A stretch of 64,000 nucleotides of DNA from Plotosus lineatus (lineage: Eukaryota > Chordata > Actinopteri > Siluriformes > Plotosidae): the NCBI GenBank assembly GCA_024760905.1, contig JALRMN010000025.1:271001-335000 (forward strand), written 5' to 3'. A program made the position numbers and the translations under genes. Numbering within the stretch: position 1 is the stretch's first letter; every line of letters begins with the position of its first letter. This document shows positions 10,115-20,304 of this stretch, piece after piece. The notes under the pieces were generated by a model. It saw nothing but the letters and a program-made list of their open reading frames with translations, was not told the origin of the DNA and did no database searches.

Positions 10115-10655
10115 ATAGATGTGAAATTTGTGCTGTAAGGTTTTGTTACCCACAAGGTGGAGATGTAGTCCTTTAGCGCTGTGACAAAAAAACTTCTGTG
10201 ATCCGTTGAAATTCAGGTGGGAACAATGGAGACTGAAACCTGGCACGCGCTCCCCCATGCTCCTGGAGTTAAACCATTCAGGAGTCTGTGCACATCCTGT
10301 ACTGTAGAATATGGTTTTCATTAATGTACTGAAGCATTTATTGCACCTTGCTGCAATATTTCACAGTACACAGTAACACGCACTAAGAGCGTGAGAGTAA
10401 CCAAAAAAAATATATATATATGCCTTATGAAACATGTCACAGGCAATGACTCAAATCTTCATTGACAGAAATGTTGCAATATAGGCTTAATATTTTTATA
10501 CAAATTTTTAAAGCATTGGAAAATGTTAAAAATGTTTGTCCGGCTTGTCCTCACAGAAACCATATTGAAACAACAACAACAAAAAATACCCCCGACCCAG
10601 TTTTTTCCATTTTCACATTTTTGAAAAAGCTCCAGAGAGCCACTAGGGTGGCGCT
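10115..10655. other. Unannotated interval
   Basis: No coding exon or clear repeat could be supported. A short (TA)n lies at 10411-10420. The sequence is unique within the window. Confidence 0.5.
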
Positions 10656-10753
10656 AAAGAGCCGCATGTATATACAGTAATATACTGTATGAAGCACTGG
10701 CAGTAACTTACTGTAAGAATTCACAGTAAATTATGGCAATATTTTACAGTGCA
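10656..10753. mobile_element. MITE-like palindromic CAGTA/TACTG cluster
   Basis: Dense alternating TACTGTA, CAGTAACTTACTGTAAG and CACAGTAAATTATGG words end in TTTTACAGTG. This is the look of hAT-type fish MITE termini, but the partner terminus was not located. Low-confidence class assignment. Confidence 0.35.
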
Positions 10754-11180
10754 CCCTTATACACAGATAAAAAAAACACCCCTAAACACAGATGAAACAC
10801 ACAACTGAATTCACGGATAAAAACACACCCATATGCACAAATAAAATACACACCCGTATACAAAGATAAAATAAACACCCCTATATGCAGATAAAATACA
10901 CACCTCTCTATGCAGATAAAACACACACAACTGAATTTCCAAACATACACTCCCCTATATGCAGATAATAAACACACACATTATACACAGACAAAACACA
11001 CCTCCATATACACAGATAAAATACACACCACTATTCACAGGTAAAATACATACCCCTATAAACAGCTACAATACACACCACTATTCACAGATAAAATAAA
11101 CACCCTAATATGCAGATAAAATATACACACACTATACACAGACAATAAAGGAAACCCACAGATGCAGATAATAAACCCCT
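10745..11180. repeat. ~25-bp minisatellite array, ACAGATAAAATACACACCCC type
   Basis: Degenerate tandem units built on ATACACAGATAAAATACACA plus a CCCCT segment, about 16-18 copies with length variation. Translated frames give only Cys/Tyr/Ile-rich low-information peptides. The same unit forms arrays at 15815, 57812 and 61077. Confidence 0.9.
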
Positions 11181-11544
11181 GATCATAGATAATACGGTTC
11201 TAGGACACTTAACCTCCAGGCGTCCACCCCAGAAATTCACCCTGACAACCCCCAGGACAATTACCCCCTAACATTAGACTGCATGTGGTGGTATCATCCT
11301 TCAATGTGGTTGTTTGTACATGGAAGTCCTTCTTCAACTCGATTCTTCACATTGCATGGGGGGATGCTGGCAGTCGACGACCATGGCGGTGAGGACGGCC
11401 AATGAAGGTATCTTCGAAGTAATCGCCTACTGGTTGGGCGCTTCTTTCATAAGCTCTGACAGTGTTTCGAATGTGTCATTGATGTGATCAAGTGGAATAA
11501 ATGCTAATACGTACACCGAGCTGTGACACTGCTTCCAGACTTCC
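11181..11544. other. Unannotated interval between minisatellite and LINE-A
   Basis: Moderately GC-balanced, with no frame or repeat that I recognise. Confidence 0.5.
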
Positions 11545-13172
11545 TCATGCAATACTACAGTTCTTATCTTGGCACCCTGTCATACACTTTCTCCAGATCC
11601 ACAAAGGCACAATGCAGATCCCTCTGACCTTCTCTGTACTTCTCTATTAACATACTCAAAGCAAACACTGCATCTGTGGTGCTCTTTCTTGGCATGAAAC
11701 CAAACTGTTGCTCACAAATGCTGACCACTGCCCTTAGTCTAGCTTCCACTATTCTTTCCCATAACTTCATCGTATGGCTCATCAACTTTATCCCTCTGTA
11801 GTTGCCACAACTCTGCACGTCTTCCTCGTTCTTAAAACTGGGCCCCAGCACACTTCTCCTTCATTCCTCCAGCATCTGCTCGCTCTCTAAAACCTTGTTG
11901 AATGTTCTTGTCAGAAAATCTACTGCTACCTCTCCTAGACACTTCCATACATCCACAGGTATATCATCAGGACCAACTGCCTTTCCATTCTTCATCCTCT
12001 TCAGTGCCCTCTTCACTTCACCCTTACTAATACTTACAGTATTACTTCCTGCTCCTCAACGGTCACCTCTTCTCCTTTTTTTCCTCTCTCATTTTCCTCA
12101 TTCATCAGATCTTCAAACTACTCTTTCCATCTTCCCAGCACACTTCTGTCATCAGTCATAACATTTCCCTCTCTGCCCTTTATCAATCTAACTTGTTGCA
12201 CGTCATTCCCATCTCTATCTCTCTGCTGTGCCAATCTGTATAGATCATTTTCTCCCTCCTTACTGTCCAACCTATCATACAAGTCATCATATGCCCTTTG
12301 TTTGGCCGTTGCCACGGCAACTTTCACCTTACGCTGTGTCTCCCTGTACTCCTGTTTTCTCTCTTTAGTCCTCTCTATGTCCCACTTCTTAGCTAACCTC
12401 TTCCTTTGTACACACTCCTGCACTTCCTCATTCCACCACCAAGCCTCCTTATCTACTTTCCTTCCAGAGGACACACCAAGTATTCTCCTACCTGTGTCCC
12501 TGATCACATTGGCTGTGGTTGTCCAGTCATCTGGAAGCACTTCCTGACCACCCAAAACCTGTTTCAACTCCTCCTTGAAGACAACACGACCCTCTTCCTT
12601 TTTCAACTTCCACTTTGTCTTCTGCTTCGCCTTTGCCTTTTTCACCTTCCTCACCATCAGCGTCATCCTGCACACCACCATCCTATGCTGTTTGGCAACA
12701 CCCTCACCCACTACTACTTTGCAGTCACTGACTTCCTTCAAATTACATCGCCTAAATAATATGTAGTCTCCCTGTATGCTCCTACCCCTGCCTTTATAAG
12801 TCACCCTATGCTCCTGTCTCTTCTGGAAGAAAGTATTCACCACAGCCATTTCCATCCTTTTTTGCAAAATCTACCAACATCTGTCCTTCTGTGCTTCTGT
12901 CCTGGATACCAAACCTCCCGATCACTTCCTTGTCCCCTCTGTTGCCTGCACTAACATGTCCATTGAAGTCTGAAACAATGACTAATCTTTCCCCTCTGGG
13001 GTACTCTGCATCACTTCATCTAACTCACTTCAGAATCTCTCCTTCTCTTCTAGCTCACATCCTGCCTGTGGGGCATAAGCACTAACAACATTGAACATCA
13101 TAGCATTAATTTCTACATTGAGACTCATCACTCTGTCTGACAGCCTTTTCACTTCTAGAACCTTCCCGACAA
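11545..13172 (-). mobile_element. LINE-A internal fragment (endonuclease end to RT), decayed
   Basis: Minus-strand reading gives, in order, endonuclease C-terminal words (VVNTFFQKRQEHRVTYK), the linker region (249-residue frame at 12118-12867) and RT start. The RT start includes YRGIKLMSHTMKLWERIVE, then CEQQFGFMPRKSTTDAVFAL and FVDLEKVYDRVPR. The FADD catalytic segment is missing because the copy stops near 11545. Both LINE ends are absent. It abuts a sushi-like element at about 13173, so one of the two was truncated by the other. Confidence 0.9.
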
Positions 13173-13960
13173 ATCATGGATCAGTACGGACGTGTGGATG
13201 AATTTCACCTTCAGCTTGTCGAATGCCGCCTGGGCACTAGGAGACCACTGGAACGGGGGCTTGGGTGATGTTAGCTGTGTGAGAGGGGCTGCTCAGCGGC
13301 TGTAGTAGAAGTAGAAGTACTGCTAGGTGGTAGAAGTTCACAAACCCCAGGAACCTCTGCAGCTGTTTCCGTGACCCTGGAGTCGGCCACTCCGCCACTG
13401 CCTTCACTTTCGCCAGGTCAGGTCCTCTCTGCCCCTTCTCCACGATGAACCCCAGGAACGAGACTCTTTAGTACCATCCTCACGTGGTGGAGATGTTCGT
13501 CTTGGTCCCTGGAGAAAATCAGAATATCGTCTAGGTAGACGTATACGAAGTGGTTCAACATGCCCCTAAGCACGTCGTTGACCAGAGCTTGGAAGACTGC
13601 CGGGGCATTGGTTAGTCCGAACGGCATGACCAGGTATTCAAAGTGCCCCAAAGGCGTGTTGTGGGCCGTCTTCCACTTGTCCCCCTTTCGGATTCAGACT
13701 AGGTGGTAGGCATTTCTCAGGTCCAGCTTGGAAAAGACAGTGGCCTTGTGGAGAGGGGTGAAGGCTGAATAGATTAGGGTGAGTGGGTACTTTCACGGTT
13801 ATCTGGTTCAATCCAGTGTAAGCAATATAGGGTCTCAGTGTCTTGTCTTTTTTTTCGACAAAGAAGAAGCCGGCACCTACCGGGGAAAATGAGGTCTAAA
13901 TGAGACCTGCAGCCAGCGACTCTTGATGTATGCCTCCATGGCATCTTTTTCTGGCTGAGA
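13173..13960 (-). pseudogene. Sushi-like element B: reverse transcriptase remnant
   Basis: Minus strand, about 13418-13651, reads [20 protein letters not shown] and [15 protein letters not shown], the Ty3/Gypsy RT core with the YLDD catalytic box. The downstream RT/connection region ([20 protein letters not shown]) lies at about 13320-13440. Frameshifts occur near 13440 and 13650-13900. The copy is cut at about 13173, before RNase H and integrase. Confidence 0.85.
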
Positions 13961-13969
13961 GAGGTTGTA

Positions 13970-14574
13970 GAGTCACTGGGAAGGGAGCGTGGCACCTGGG
14001 AGTAGGTTGATGGCGCAGTCGTACGGTCGAGGAGGGGGTAAGGAGCGAGCCCGGTCCTTGCTGAAAACCTCTTGCAGGTCATGATATTCCTCGGGCACGC
14101 CTGCCAAGTCCAGATCCTCCGGGTCGACCGGGGTTCGTGATGCTTGGGAGGGGACAGCCGCCATTGGGCACTGATGCAGACAGTAGTCGCTCCAGCCGCG
14201 TATGGTAAAAGTGCGCCAGTCTATGTAGGGATTGTGGGTCTGCAACCAGGGCCATCCCAGCACTAGGGGAGAGAGAGAGAGGCAGGGAGAACAAACAGTT
14301 CCATATATTCTTGGTGGTTACCTGACAATGTGAGCTTCACTGGCTTGGTCTTGTGCGTGACACGGGCGATGTGTTGGCCATCTATGGCCACCACCTCCTT
14401 GGGGGTATCGAGTTCCTCCACGGGGAGGGCGTGGAGCTCAACCATCTCCGGATCAATAAAGTTAGCGTCAGTGCCTGAGTCAATGAATACATCTACAGGA
14501 TGAGAGCTTTGTGTGAAGTGTAGCGTACCTTGAACTCGTAGGCGCTTTCCGGGTGTCGTGGAGGATCCTCTCAT
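13970..14574 (-). pseudogene. Sushi-like element B: aspartic protease region
   Basis: The frame at 14263-14574 (minus) includes VDVFIDSGTDANFIDPEMVE, with the DSG catalytic triplet of retropepsins. Downstream, 13973-14263 reads [15 protein letters not shown] and the protease-RT linker [15 protein letters not shown]. The sequence is broken by frame changes at about 14270. It is part of the gag-pol of the 5'-half element running down from the LTR at 15451. Confidence 0.8.
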
Positions 14575-14589
14575 CGCTGGGGGGCTTTG

Positions 14590-15432
14590 CCGCGCGGGGC
14601 ACTGGGCAAGTTAATGGCTCTTATTGGCGCAGTAGATGCAGAGGTCGTCGGAGGAGGAAGTCACGAGAGAGTTCGAGGTGGGGTCCACTTCCGGGATCTA
14701 TCCCTCTCCCTCAGCCGGTTGTCCAGTCTCGTGGACAAGGCGATTAATCCCTCCAGCGTGGTTGCCTCATCTAGGGTCGCGAGCTCATCTTTCAGTCATT
14801 CGTGGAGCCCCTGCAGGAAGGTCGCCCGAAGCGCAGGGTTGTTCCAGCCGCTCTCGGTGGCGAGAATCTGGAATCGGATGGCATATTCTGCCACCGACTG
14901 TGCGCCTTGCTGGATTTGGAGGAGCTGGGAGCTTGCCTCCTCCCCCTTCGCCGGATGATTGCACACCGTCTTCATTTCTTGCATGAACCGTTCTACCTGG
15001 GAGCATAATTCCGGGGTGTGGGTTGCGACTGCCAGCGCCCAGGACGAGGCTTGCTCCGTAAGTAAGCTCATGATGAAGGCTTTTCTTTGCTTGATCTGTG
15101 GCGTATGTGAGCGGCTGCTGGCTGAAAACGAGCCAGCACTGGTGGAGGAACTGTGCGCAGGAGCCGATCGCACCCGAATAACTGGCTGGCGTGGGAATGA
15201 TTGGTTCTCGGTGCGCAGGGAGCATCACTGGCGCTGCTGCCAAAACGGAGGGCGAGGTCACAGTAGCGAGGTGAGTGGCGATGGCGTCCATCCTCCCGCC
15301 GAGCTGTGCCAAGCTCTTGGTTATGAGCTGGAGAGTATCCACCATTTGGTGCAGGGTGGAGTCATGTCGTACCAACAGGGTTCCCTGGTCGGATAAGGCC
15401 TGCCGGAGCTGAGCGGTTTCTGCTGGGTCCAT
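14590..15432 (-). pseudogene. Sushi-like element B: gag with zinc knuckle
   Basis: Gag begins at ATG 15432, 19 nt inside the 5' LTR, with MDPAETAQLRQALSDQG. The capsid region continues in a shifted frame at 14796-15173 (ALAVATHTPELCSQVERFMQ; QSVAEYAIRFQILATESG). A CCHC zinc knuckle, CIYCANKSH then LAQC, lies at about 14605-14650 with an internal stop. A frameshift near 15150 separates the halves. Gag would form the particle and bind element RNA. Confidence 0.8.
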
Positions 15433-15438
15433 GTTCAG

Positions 15439-15449
15439 GTCAGAAGATT
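15439..15449 (-). promoter_or_regulatory. Self-primer binding site of sushi-like element B
   Basis: Minus-strand AATCTTCTGAC lies one base from the LTR edge. It is exactly complementary over 11 nt to GTCAGAAGATT at 15639-15629 inside the LTR, about 30 nt after a TATA-like box. This is the geometry of self-priming in the Tf1/sushi group, where the first 11 nt of the transcript prime minus-strand synthesis. No tRNA match is needed. Confidence 0.75.
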
Positions 15450-15450
15450 T

Positions 15451-15811
15451 TGTTGTGGCTGGGGTGTTCGCGTGGGACCCAAGGATACAGGAGACAGAAG
15501 GAAAGTTCAACAATTTATTAAACATAAAGCACTGTAAATCACTAGATGTGCAGATAGAGAGAATTGGTTGAGCATGAAGCATGAACCAGGAATCAGAGAG
15601 AACGTCGAGGAACTGAGTCATTGGAACCAATCTTCTGACAGCGGAGGGGAGCATGCTGCTTCCTTTTATCGCTGGCTGCCGCTGATTGCAGATTAGGGCC
15701 AGCTGCGCTTTGCTCGTAAAAATCTCCTCTATCGGCAACCGCCACGCCCCTTACCAGCACCTGCAAGGAATTAAGGCAGAGTTAGTACACCAGCCAGCAC
15801 AGACCATGACA
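15451..15811 (-). repeat. LTR of sushi-like element B (5' LTR)
   Basis: 361 bp, minus orientation, starting TGTCATGGTCTGTGCTGGC and ending AGCCACAACA. It contains GCGATAAAAGGA (TATA-like, 15661-15672) and the predicted RNA start GTCAGAAGATT at 15639. It matches LTRs at 2637-2995 and 32178-32524. Confidence 0.9.
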
Positions 15812-15814
15812 CAG

Positions 15815-16078
15815 TGCCTAAATACAAATAAAAGACACAGCCCAATATTCAGATAAAATATCCACTGCTAAACAAAAATAAAATACACACCTCCTAAACA
15901 CAAATAAAATACACACCCCTATACACAAATAAAAACACCCACCCTATCCACAGATAAAATACACACCCACATACACATTTAAAATGCACACCCTTTAAAC
16001 ACAAATCAAATACACATTCCTATACACACACTCTAAAGACAGAAAAAAATACACAACCCTAAACACAGATAATATGTG
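15815..16078. repeat. ~25-bp minisatellite array
   Basis: Units such as ACACAAATAAAATACACACC and CCACAGATAAAATACACACC, more diverged than the 61-kb array. It directly follows the outer edge of the sushi-like LTR. Confidence 0.85.
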
Positions 16079-16460
16079 TATATAAACATATGTGTATATA
16101 ACTTCAATAAATATATATTCAATGTTATAAATGTTTATAATAACAATTAAACATTCAAAAATAATGGATAAGATATAAGTAAATACTCTCACACATACAC
16201 ACACTCAGATAAGCGCGCACAGACACTCAGATGCGCACCTCACATTAAAATGTAAGTAGTTTTGATGGGGGGGGGGGTATTTTGTTTTTTGTTTTGTTGG
16301 GGTGTTAGCATAATTGGCCTTGTTTTGTGGCATTTTCCTTTTTTTATTTTCCTTAATTCCCTTATTTTTTTTATTTTTCAAGTGATATTTTTGAAAAATC
16401 CCCGATGCACCGACACCGCAGAAACTGAAGCACGAAGTAGCGAGGGATTACTGTGCATAT
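16079..16460. other. AT-rich spacer with poly-G and poly-T runs
   Basis: Includes a G-run at 16266-16277 and T-rich tracts. No gene feature was seen. Confidence 0.5.
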
Positions 16461-16462
16461 TT

Positions 16463-16640
16463 ACAGTGGTACTTCAACTTACGAGTGTACCTTGTAGCAA
16501 ATTTTCCATGATAACGGCTTCAAATCTGCCACATCCAACAAATTTTCAACTTATGAGCTCTGCTGGGGAAATGGCTTCTCCGGGTAGGTTAGCCTTGTAT
16601 TCTTCTGTGTATTTCCCCATGCCCCGAGAATGCCTTGTGC
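16463..16640 (+). mobile_element. Tigger-like DNA transposon 5' terminal fragment
   Basis: Begins ACAGTGGTACTTCAACTTACG, followed by CCTTGTAGCAAATTTTCCATG, the standard style of a Tigger terminus (CAGTnnnnCCTC/TTCAacTTACGA). No matching right end was found, so it is a truncated copy. Confidence 0.5.
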
Positions 16641-16936
16641 AGTGCTTCTCAATTATTTTTGTGATGCCCCTATAGGAAGGAAAAAAAAAACCCATTTTAA
16701 ACACTCCCTCCGGGTGACTCTAAATACTGTTTACTGCACTTCATATTGTTTCCTTGGTGCTTTTACCCTACAATATATGGAACACAGTGAGAGCGCCACT
16801 GCCACCGGGTGTAGAGAATGTGCAATCAAACTTAAGGCTGGTCCAGTATGTTAACATGTTCCCCAGGGTCATACCCGCCCATTAGCCAATTAAAACAGTT
16901 AAAACATCCATAAAATAATAATAATAAATAAATAAA
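16641..16936. other. Unannotated interval
   Basis: No supported feature apart from A-rich and (AAT)n stretches near 16912-16935. Confidence 0.5.
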
Positions 16937-16938
16937 TA

Positions 16939-17349
<411 letters not shown>

Positions 17350-17351
17350 TA

Positions 17352-17545
17352 AAAAACAAAAATAGTAGTGTAAGATAATGTTAAGTGCCATTCTTAAGTT
17401 CAGACACACCTACTGCATTGTGTATTGACCTATTGTTTATTCTTGTTTTATTATTATTTATTGTTACTTGCATTATTATTAATGTTACTGTACATATGTT
17501 ATTATTGAGAAATATTTATTGTTACATGTATTCTCGTTCTTGCAG
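17352..17545. other. AT-rich intron sequence before the V exon
   Basis: Contains many ATT words and ends in TTCTCGTTCTTGCAG, a normal polypyrimidine tract and acceptor. The signal-peptide exon that should lie upstream was not found. Confidence 0.6.
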
Positions 17546-17889
17546 GTTTACTCTCAGAGATTTTGAGCTCTTTAACATTGGAAGTAGAGGTTGGAGATAA
17601 AGTCAGTATTTGGTGCCACCACGAGCTGACTGTGACAGGTTCCATCTTCTGGTATAAAAACACACCTGGTTCAGTTCCTCTTCTTCTTGGGTGTAAAATG
17701 TTTCAGACATCAGCTCCATCAGAACCCTGTTACTTCTTTACTGAGAGTGAGAGAATAGTGATGTCTGTTCAGGAAAAGAACTCGACTCCATCACTGCAGT
17801 AAATGTCTCTGATACTGGACTCTATTACTGCAGCTCCACACCCAGAGACAAAATGATCTTCAGTAACTCGACATATTTACAAGTGAAAG
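17546..17889 (+). pseudogene. Gene 1 V-set Ig exon with 4-nt deletion
   Basis: Acceptor TTGCAG|GTTTACTC and donor GTGAAAG|GTAAAT. The V-domain framework is clear: B-strand Cys in VSIWCHH, C-strand SIFWYK, two extra cysteines in LLGCKM and SEPCYF, then F-strand DTGLYYC in the paralogue. Here CTCA is missing after AACTCGACT (about 17788), relative to the copy at 40712. The frame therefore shifts and stops (NSTPSLQ then TAA) before the F-strand Cys. The exon is 344 bp against 348 bp in the paralogue, which makes the lesion clear. The Ig fold would be lost. Confidence 0.85.
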
Positions 17890-17969
17890 GTAAATTTATC
17901 AGAAATGAAGAGTTTCATTAAAAGTTTACTGAGAAGCCTGAAGTTGTAAAAGTCATCTTTCTTTTTTAG

Positions 17970-18005
17970 GCGGAAATAAAACACTTTCTGAGGAAAAAGA
18001 CACAG
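17970..18005 (+). CDS. Gene 1 stalk exon (12 codons)
   Basis: TTTTTTAG acceptor, 36 nt, GACACAG|GT donor, phases 1-1. It encodes GGNKTLSEEKDT, a short hydrophilic membrane-proximal linker. A 36-nt homologue with the same phases is at 41128-41163, which supports it as a real exon. Confidence 0.75.
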
Positions 18006-18099
18006 GTTTGGCAGATTTTTTAGAACACTTCTGTATATTTTATAATGAATTACTTTGCAGGCTAAATCATCAAAATGTTTATGTATTCTTTTCTCCAAG

Positions 18100-18201
18100 G
18101 TTTTGTGTACTTCGTGCTGACTGTAGTGTTCGGTATTATGAATGTGATTTTTCTCAATATCCTGATCTTCATTGCACTTCAACAGAGAAAATCAAACAAA
18201 G
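18100..18201 (+). CDS. Gene 1 transmembrane exon
   Basis: TTCTCCAAG acceptor and CAAACAAAG|GTAAAA donor, 102 nt, phases 1-1. It encodes a 25-residue hydrophobic span (VYFVLTVVFGIMNVIFLNIL and on) followed by the basic stop-transfer QQRKSNK. No charged residue sits in the membrane, so pairing with an ITAM adaptor through a membrane Lys/Arg is not suggested. Confidence 0.8.
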
Positions 18202-18210
18202 GTAAAATAT

Positions 18211-18211
18211 C

Positions 18212-18251
<40 letters not shown>

Positions 18252-18282
18252 AAAATAAAATAATAATAATAGTAAGAATAAT

Positions 18283-18328
<46 letters not shown>

Positions 18329-18373
18329 GTCTTCTTCTTCTTCTTCTTCTTCTTCTTCTCTTGTTTTTTTTTT
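18211..18373. repeat. Compound microsatellite (CAA)n-(TAA)n-(CAT)n-(CTT)n
   Basis: Consecutive trinucleotide tracts: CAA 18211-18252, ATA-rich 18258-18285, TCA 18286-18329, CTT 18330-18359. All lie in the intron between the TM exon and the next exon. The polypyrimidine end serves as the acceptor tract of the exon at 18378. Confidence 0.9.
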
Positions 18374-18377
18374 ATAG

Positions 18378-18403
18378 AAAGCTTTGAAGCAGATATCAAT
18401 GAG
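18378..18403 (+). CDS. Gene 1 short cytoplasmic exon
   Basis: TTTATAG acceptor, 26 nt, donor GAG|GTAAAA. It encodes ESFEADINE starting in phase 1 and ending in phase 0, which matches the phase-0 start of the exon at 25766. The small size lowers confidence, but phase continuity supports it. Confidence 0.6.
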
Positions 18404-18427
18404 GTAAAATTTGAGGCTTTAAACAGG

Positions 18428-18437
18428 CACACACACA

Positions 18438-18515
<78 letters not shown>
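18428..18515. repeat. (AC)n microsatellite
   Basis: About 43 AC units with two GC interruptions at the left end, in the last intron of gene 1. Confidence 0.95.
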
Positions 18516-18521
<6 letters not shown>

Positions 18522-19473
18522 CAGTCCGCCCTCTTCTTACGAAATTAATCTGTCCCAGCGCTTTTTTTGGAATCTGTATTTTTACATTTAAAACGTGTGA
18601 TTCATTCCAAGGCTCCCAATACTACCCCATAAACCCTGTAAAAATTATAAAACTACACCAATTTTGAATGAAATAAGTATGGAATGTGTGTATAAGTAAA
18701 AGAAAATTGTTTATTAAACCATTTAAACATTTTATTAATATATTAAACCATTTTATTAACATACTTATTAATTAAACCCTTATTAAACATTTTTTATTCA
18801 TTTTTGCATTCATTATTAAACATTTGTGGCATGCTGCGTAGCGCGCGTCACAAAATGCGGGTGCCGCCCACACTCGGTGGAATGCGCCACATTTGTGGTG
18901 TGCTCCGTGGTGCACTCTGCCGAATGCTGGCACATGTCGCGTTCAATGGCGCGCTCCGCAGAATGCTGGCGCCATTCACACTCGGCGGAGCATGCCACAT
19001 TCGTGTGTCTGCAGGCCCGTTTGCTTGAGGGATCGGAGGTCCGGATGAGCCACGTTTTGTCCACATTTGGCGGAGCGCGCCACATTTATTAAACATTGAC
19101 TGAATTAAACAACTTAAAAAACAAGAAATAGGCTGCAATCAGCACTCTCAAAAAACTCACGAAACTCACAAACCAACAGTACAGCTCTCCTTTAAACATG
19201 TGACAAACAACTTTATGGGGACAGTACCATGGAGATTCAGTGCCGTCCTGGCCAACGGGAGGCCACTGAGGCGGGATGTTGGGAGACAGCCAATGAGAGA
19301 ATAACTCGCGCATTGTTTGAATGTTTGAATGGCGCGTTTTAATGTTTGACTGGTGCGTTTGAATGTTTGAATGGCATGTTTGGTGCTTTTCGTGAAACGA
19401 ACTTGTTACGTATACAGATGAAAAAATTAGGAAAATGTTTTTCATCTTCAGGGGATTTCTTAAGAAGAGGGCT

Positions 19474-19478
<5 letters not shown>
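18522..19478 (+). mobile_element. Non-autonomous Tigger-like element with TA target duplication
   Basis: Left end CAGTCCGCCCTCTTCTTACG and right end, reverse complemented, (t)AGTCAGCCCTCTTCTTAAGA are terminal inverted repeats. TA dinucleotides flank both sides (18520-18521, 19479-19480). The 957-bp interior has no transposase and contains a GC-rich degenerate tandem block at 18820-19085. A related right end is at 36520-36670. It sits inside the last intron of Ig gene 1. Confidence 0.75.
18820..19090. repeat. GC-rich degenerate tandem block inside the Tigger-like element
   Basis: Recurrent words GAATGCTGGC, GCGCGCTCCG, CACTCGGYGGA and GCCACATTYGTG return at roughly 35-60 bp spacing on both strands. 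It is far GC-richer than its surroundings. All the frames are shadows of the repeat. Confidence 0.65.

Positions 19479-19546
<68 letters not shown>
19479..19546. repeat. (TA)n microsatellite
   Basis: About 34 TA units directly abutting the right end of the Tigger-like element, which supplied the TA target. Confidence 0.95.
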
Positions 19547-19548
<2 letters not shown>

Positions 19549-19644
19549 TGTTAACTTTTTCGATAGATTTAAAGAATGTTTGTGTCTTCCAGGTTTCTGA
19601 GTACAAACCTACAGCATTTACATTTCAAAAATTATTCGGCACAG

Positions 19645-19870
19645 TATAATTCATTCTCAGTTCATTTTCTGTAACCGCTTAATCCTTATTAGGGTCATGG
19701 GGAGGCTGGCACCCATCCCAGTCAAGGGTAGAGGACACCCCGGATGGCTTGCCAGACCATCAACACACTGACGGCCATGCAGCTACTCTTTACGAAAGTC
19801 TGCAATGGTTCTTTTTTCATGAACCTCTCATCATAGGCAGTGAGTGTGACGTTACTGAATCGGCCAACAC
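19645..19870 (-). mobile_element. SINE S1 body with L2-type tail
   Basis: Minus strand: the body words AACCATTGCAGACTTTCGTA and AAGAGTAGCTGCATGGCCGT are those of family S1. The 3' part, however, is GCCAGCCTCCCCATGACCC, then TAATAAGGATTAAGCGGTTA and CAGAAAATGAA, an L2/V-SINE style tail. The head is degraded beyond about 19870. Confidence 0.75.
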
Positions 19871-20304
19871 GAATACTCCTCAAGGATTGATTTTTCTCTG
19901 TCACCCAGAGCGCTCTGGTGCGGGGCGCTAAAAAGACAGCAGTCCATGTAAAAAACGACAATCCTTATTCACGAATCACCAACACGCAGTGGTGGAGTAC
20001 ACATATAGACAGCTTTAAGTTGGTTCCTCGCCCTAGATGAGGAACCGGCTTAGGCTGATTCATGTAAGGGGAGCTGGTATCACCACCACATGAGTACTTT
20101 TCGACAAGAAAACCAAATCTACAGTATTTAAGAGCAGCTGGACTACAAAAAAATAGTAGATAAAAAATTCACAGAGCAAGGTCAGAAAAGACATTGGCGT
20201 CTCAGACTAGAAAAGTAACATCCACAGCAGAAATTGCACCTGAGTGTTACAAAAGTTTATAAACCAAACACATGGCTGAGCTTTATTTTTTTTTTGGGGG
20301 GGGG
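19871..20304. other. Unannotated interval
   Basis: No supported exon or repeat. Poly-T and poly-G runs at 20285-20307 abut the LINE-A. Confidence 0.5.

Noticed and set aside
10744..10977. Cys/Tyr/Val-rich frame that looks like a membrane protein
   Set aside because: Translation of the 25-bp minisatellite; the unit length gives a periodic hydrophobic peptide. The frames at 57885-58079 and 61061-61357 are the same.
10745..11180. CRISPR-like repeat array
   Set aside because: Units are contiguous and degenerate without spacers, and the genome is a vertebrate. It is a minisatellite.
18169..18516. Frame rich in Cys-Val, Met, Lys and Val runs
   Set aside because: Pure product of adjacent CA, CAT, CAA and TTC repeats. 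Not a gene.
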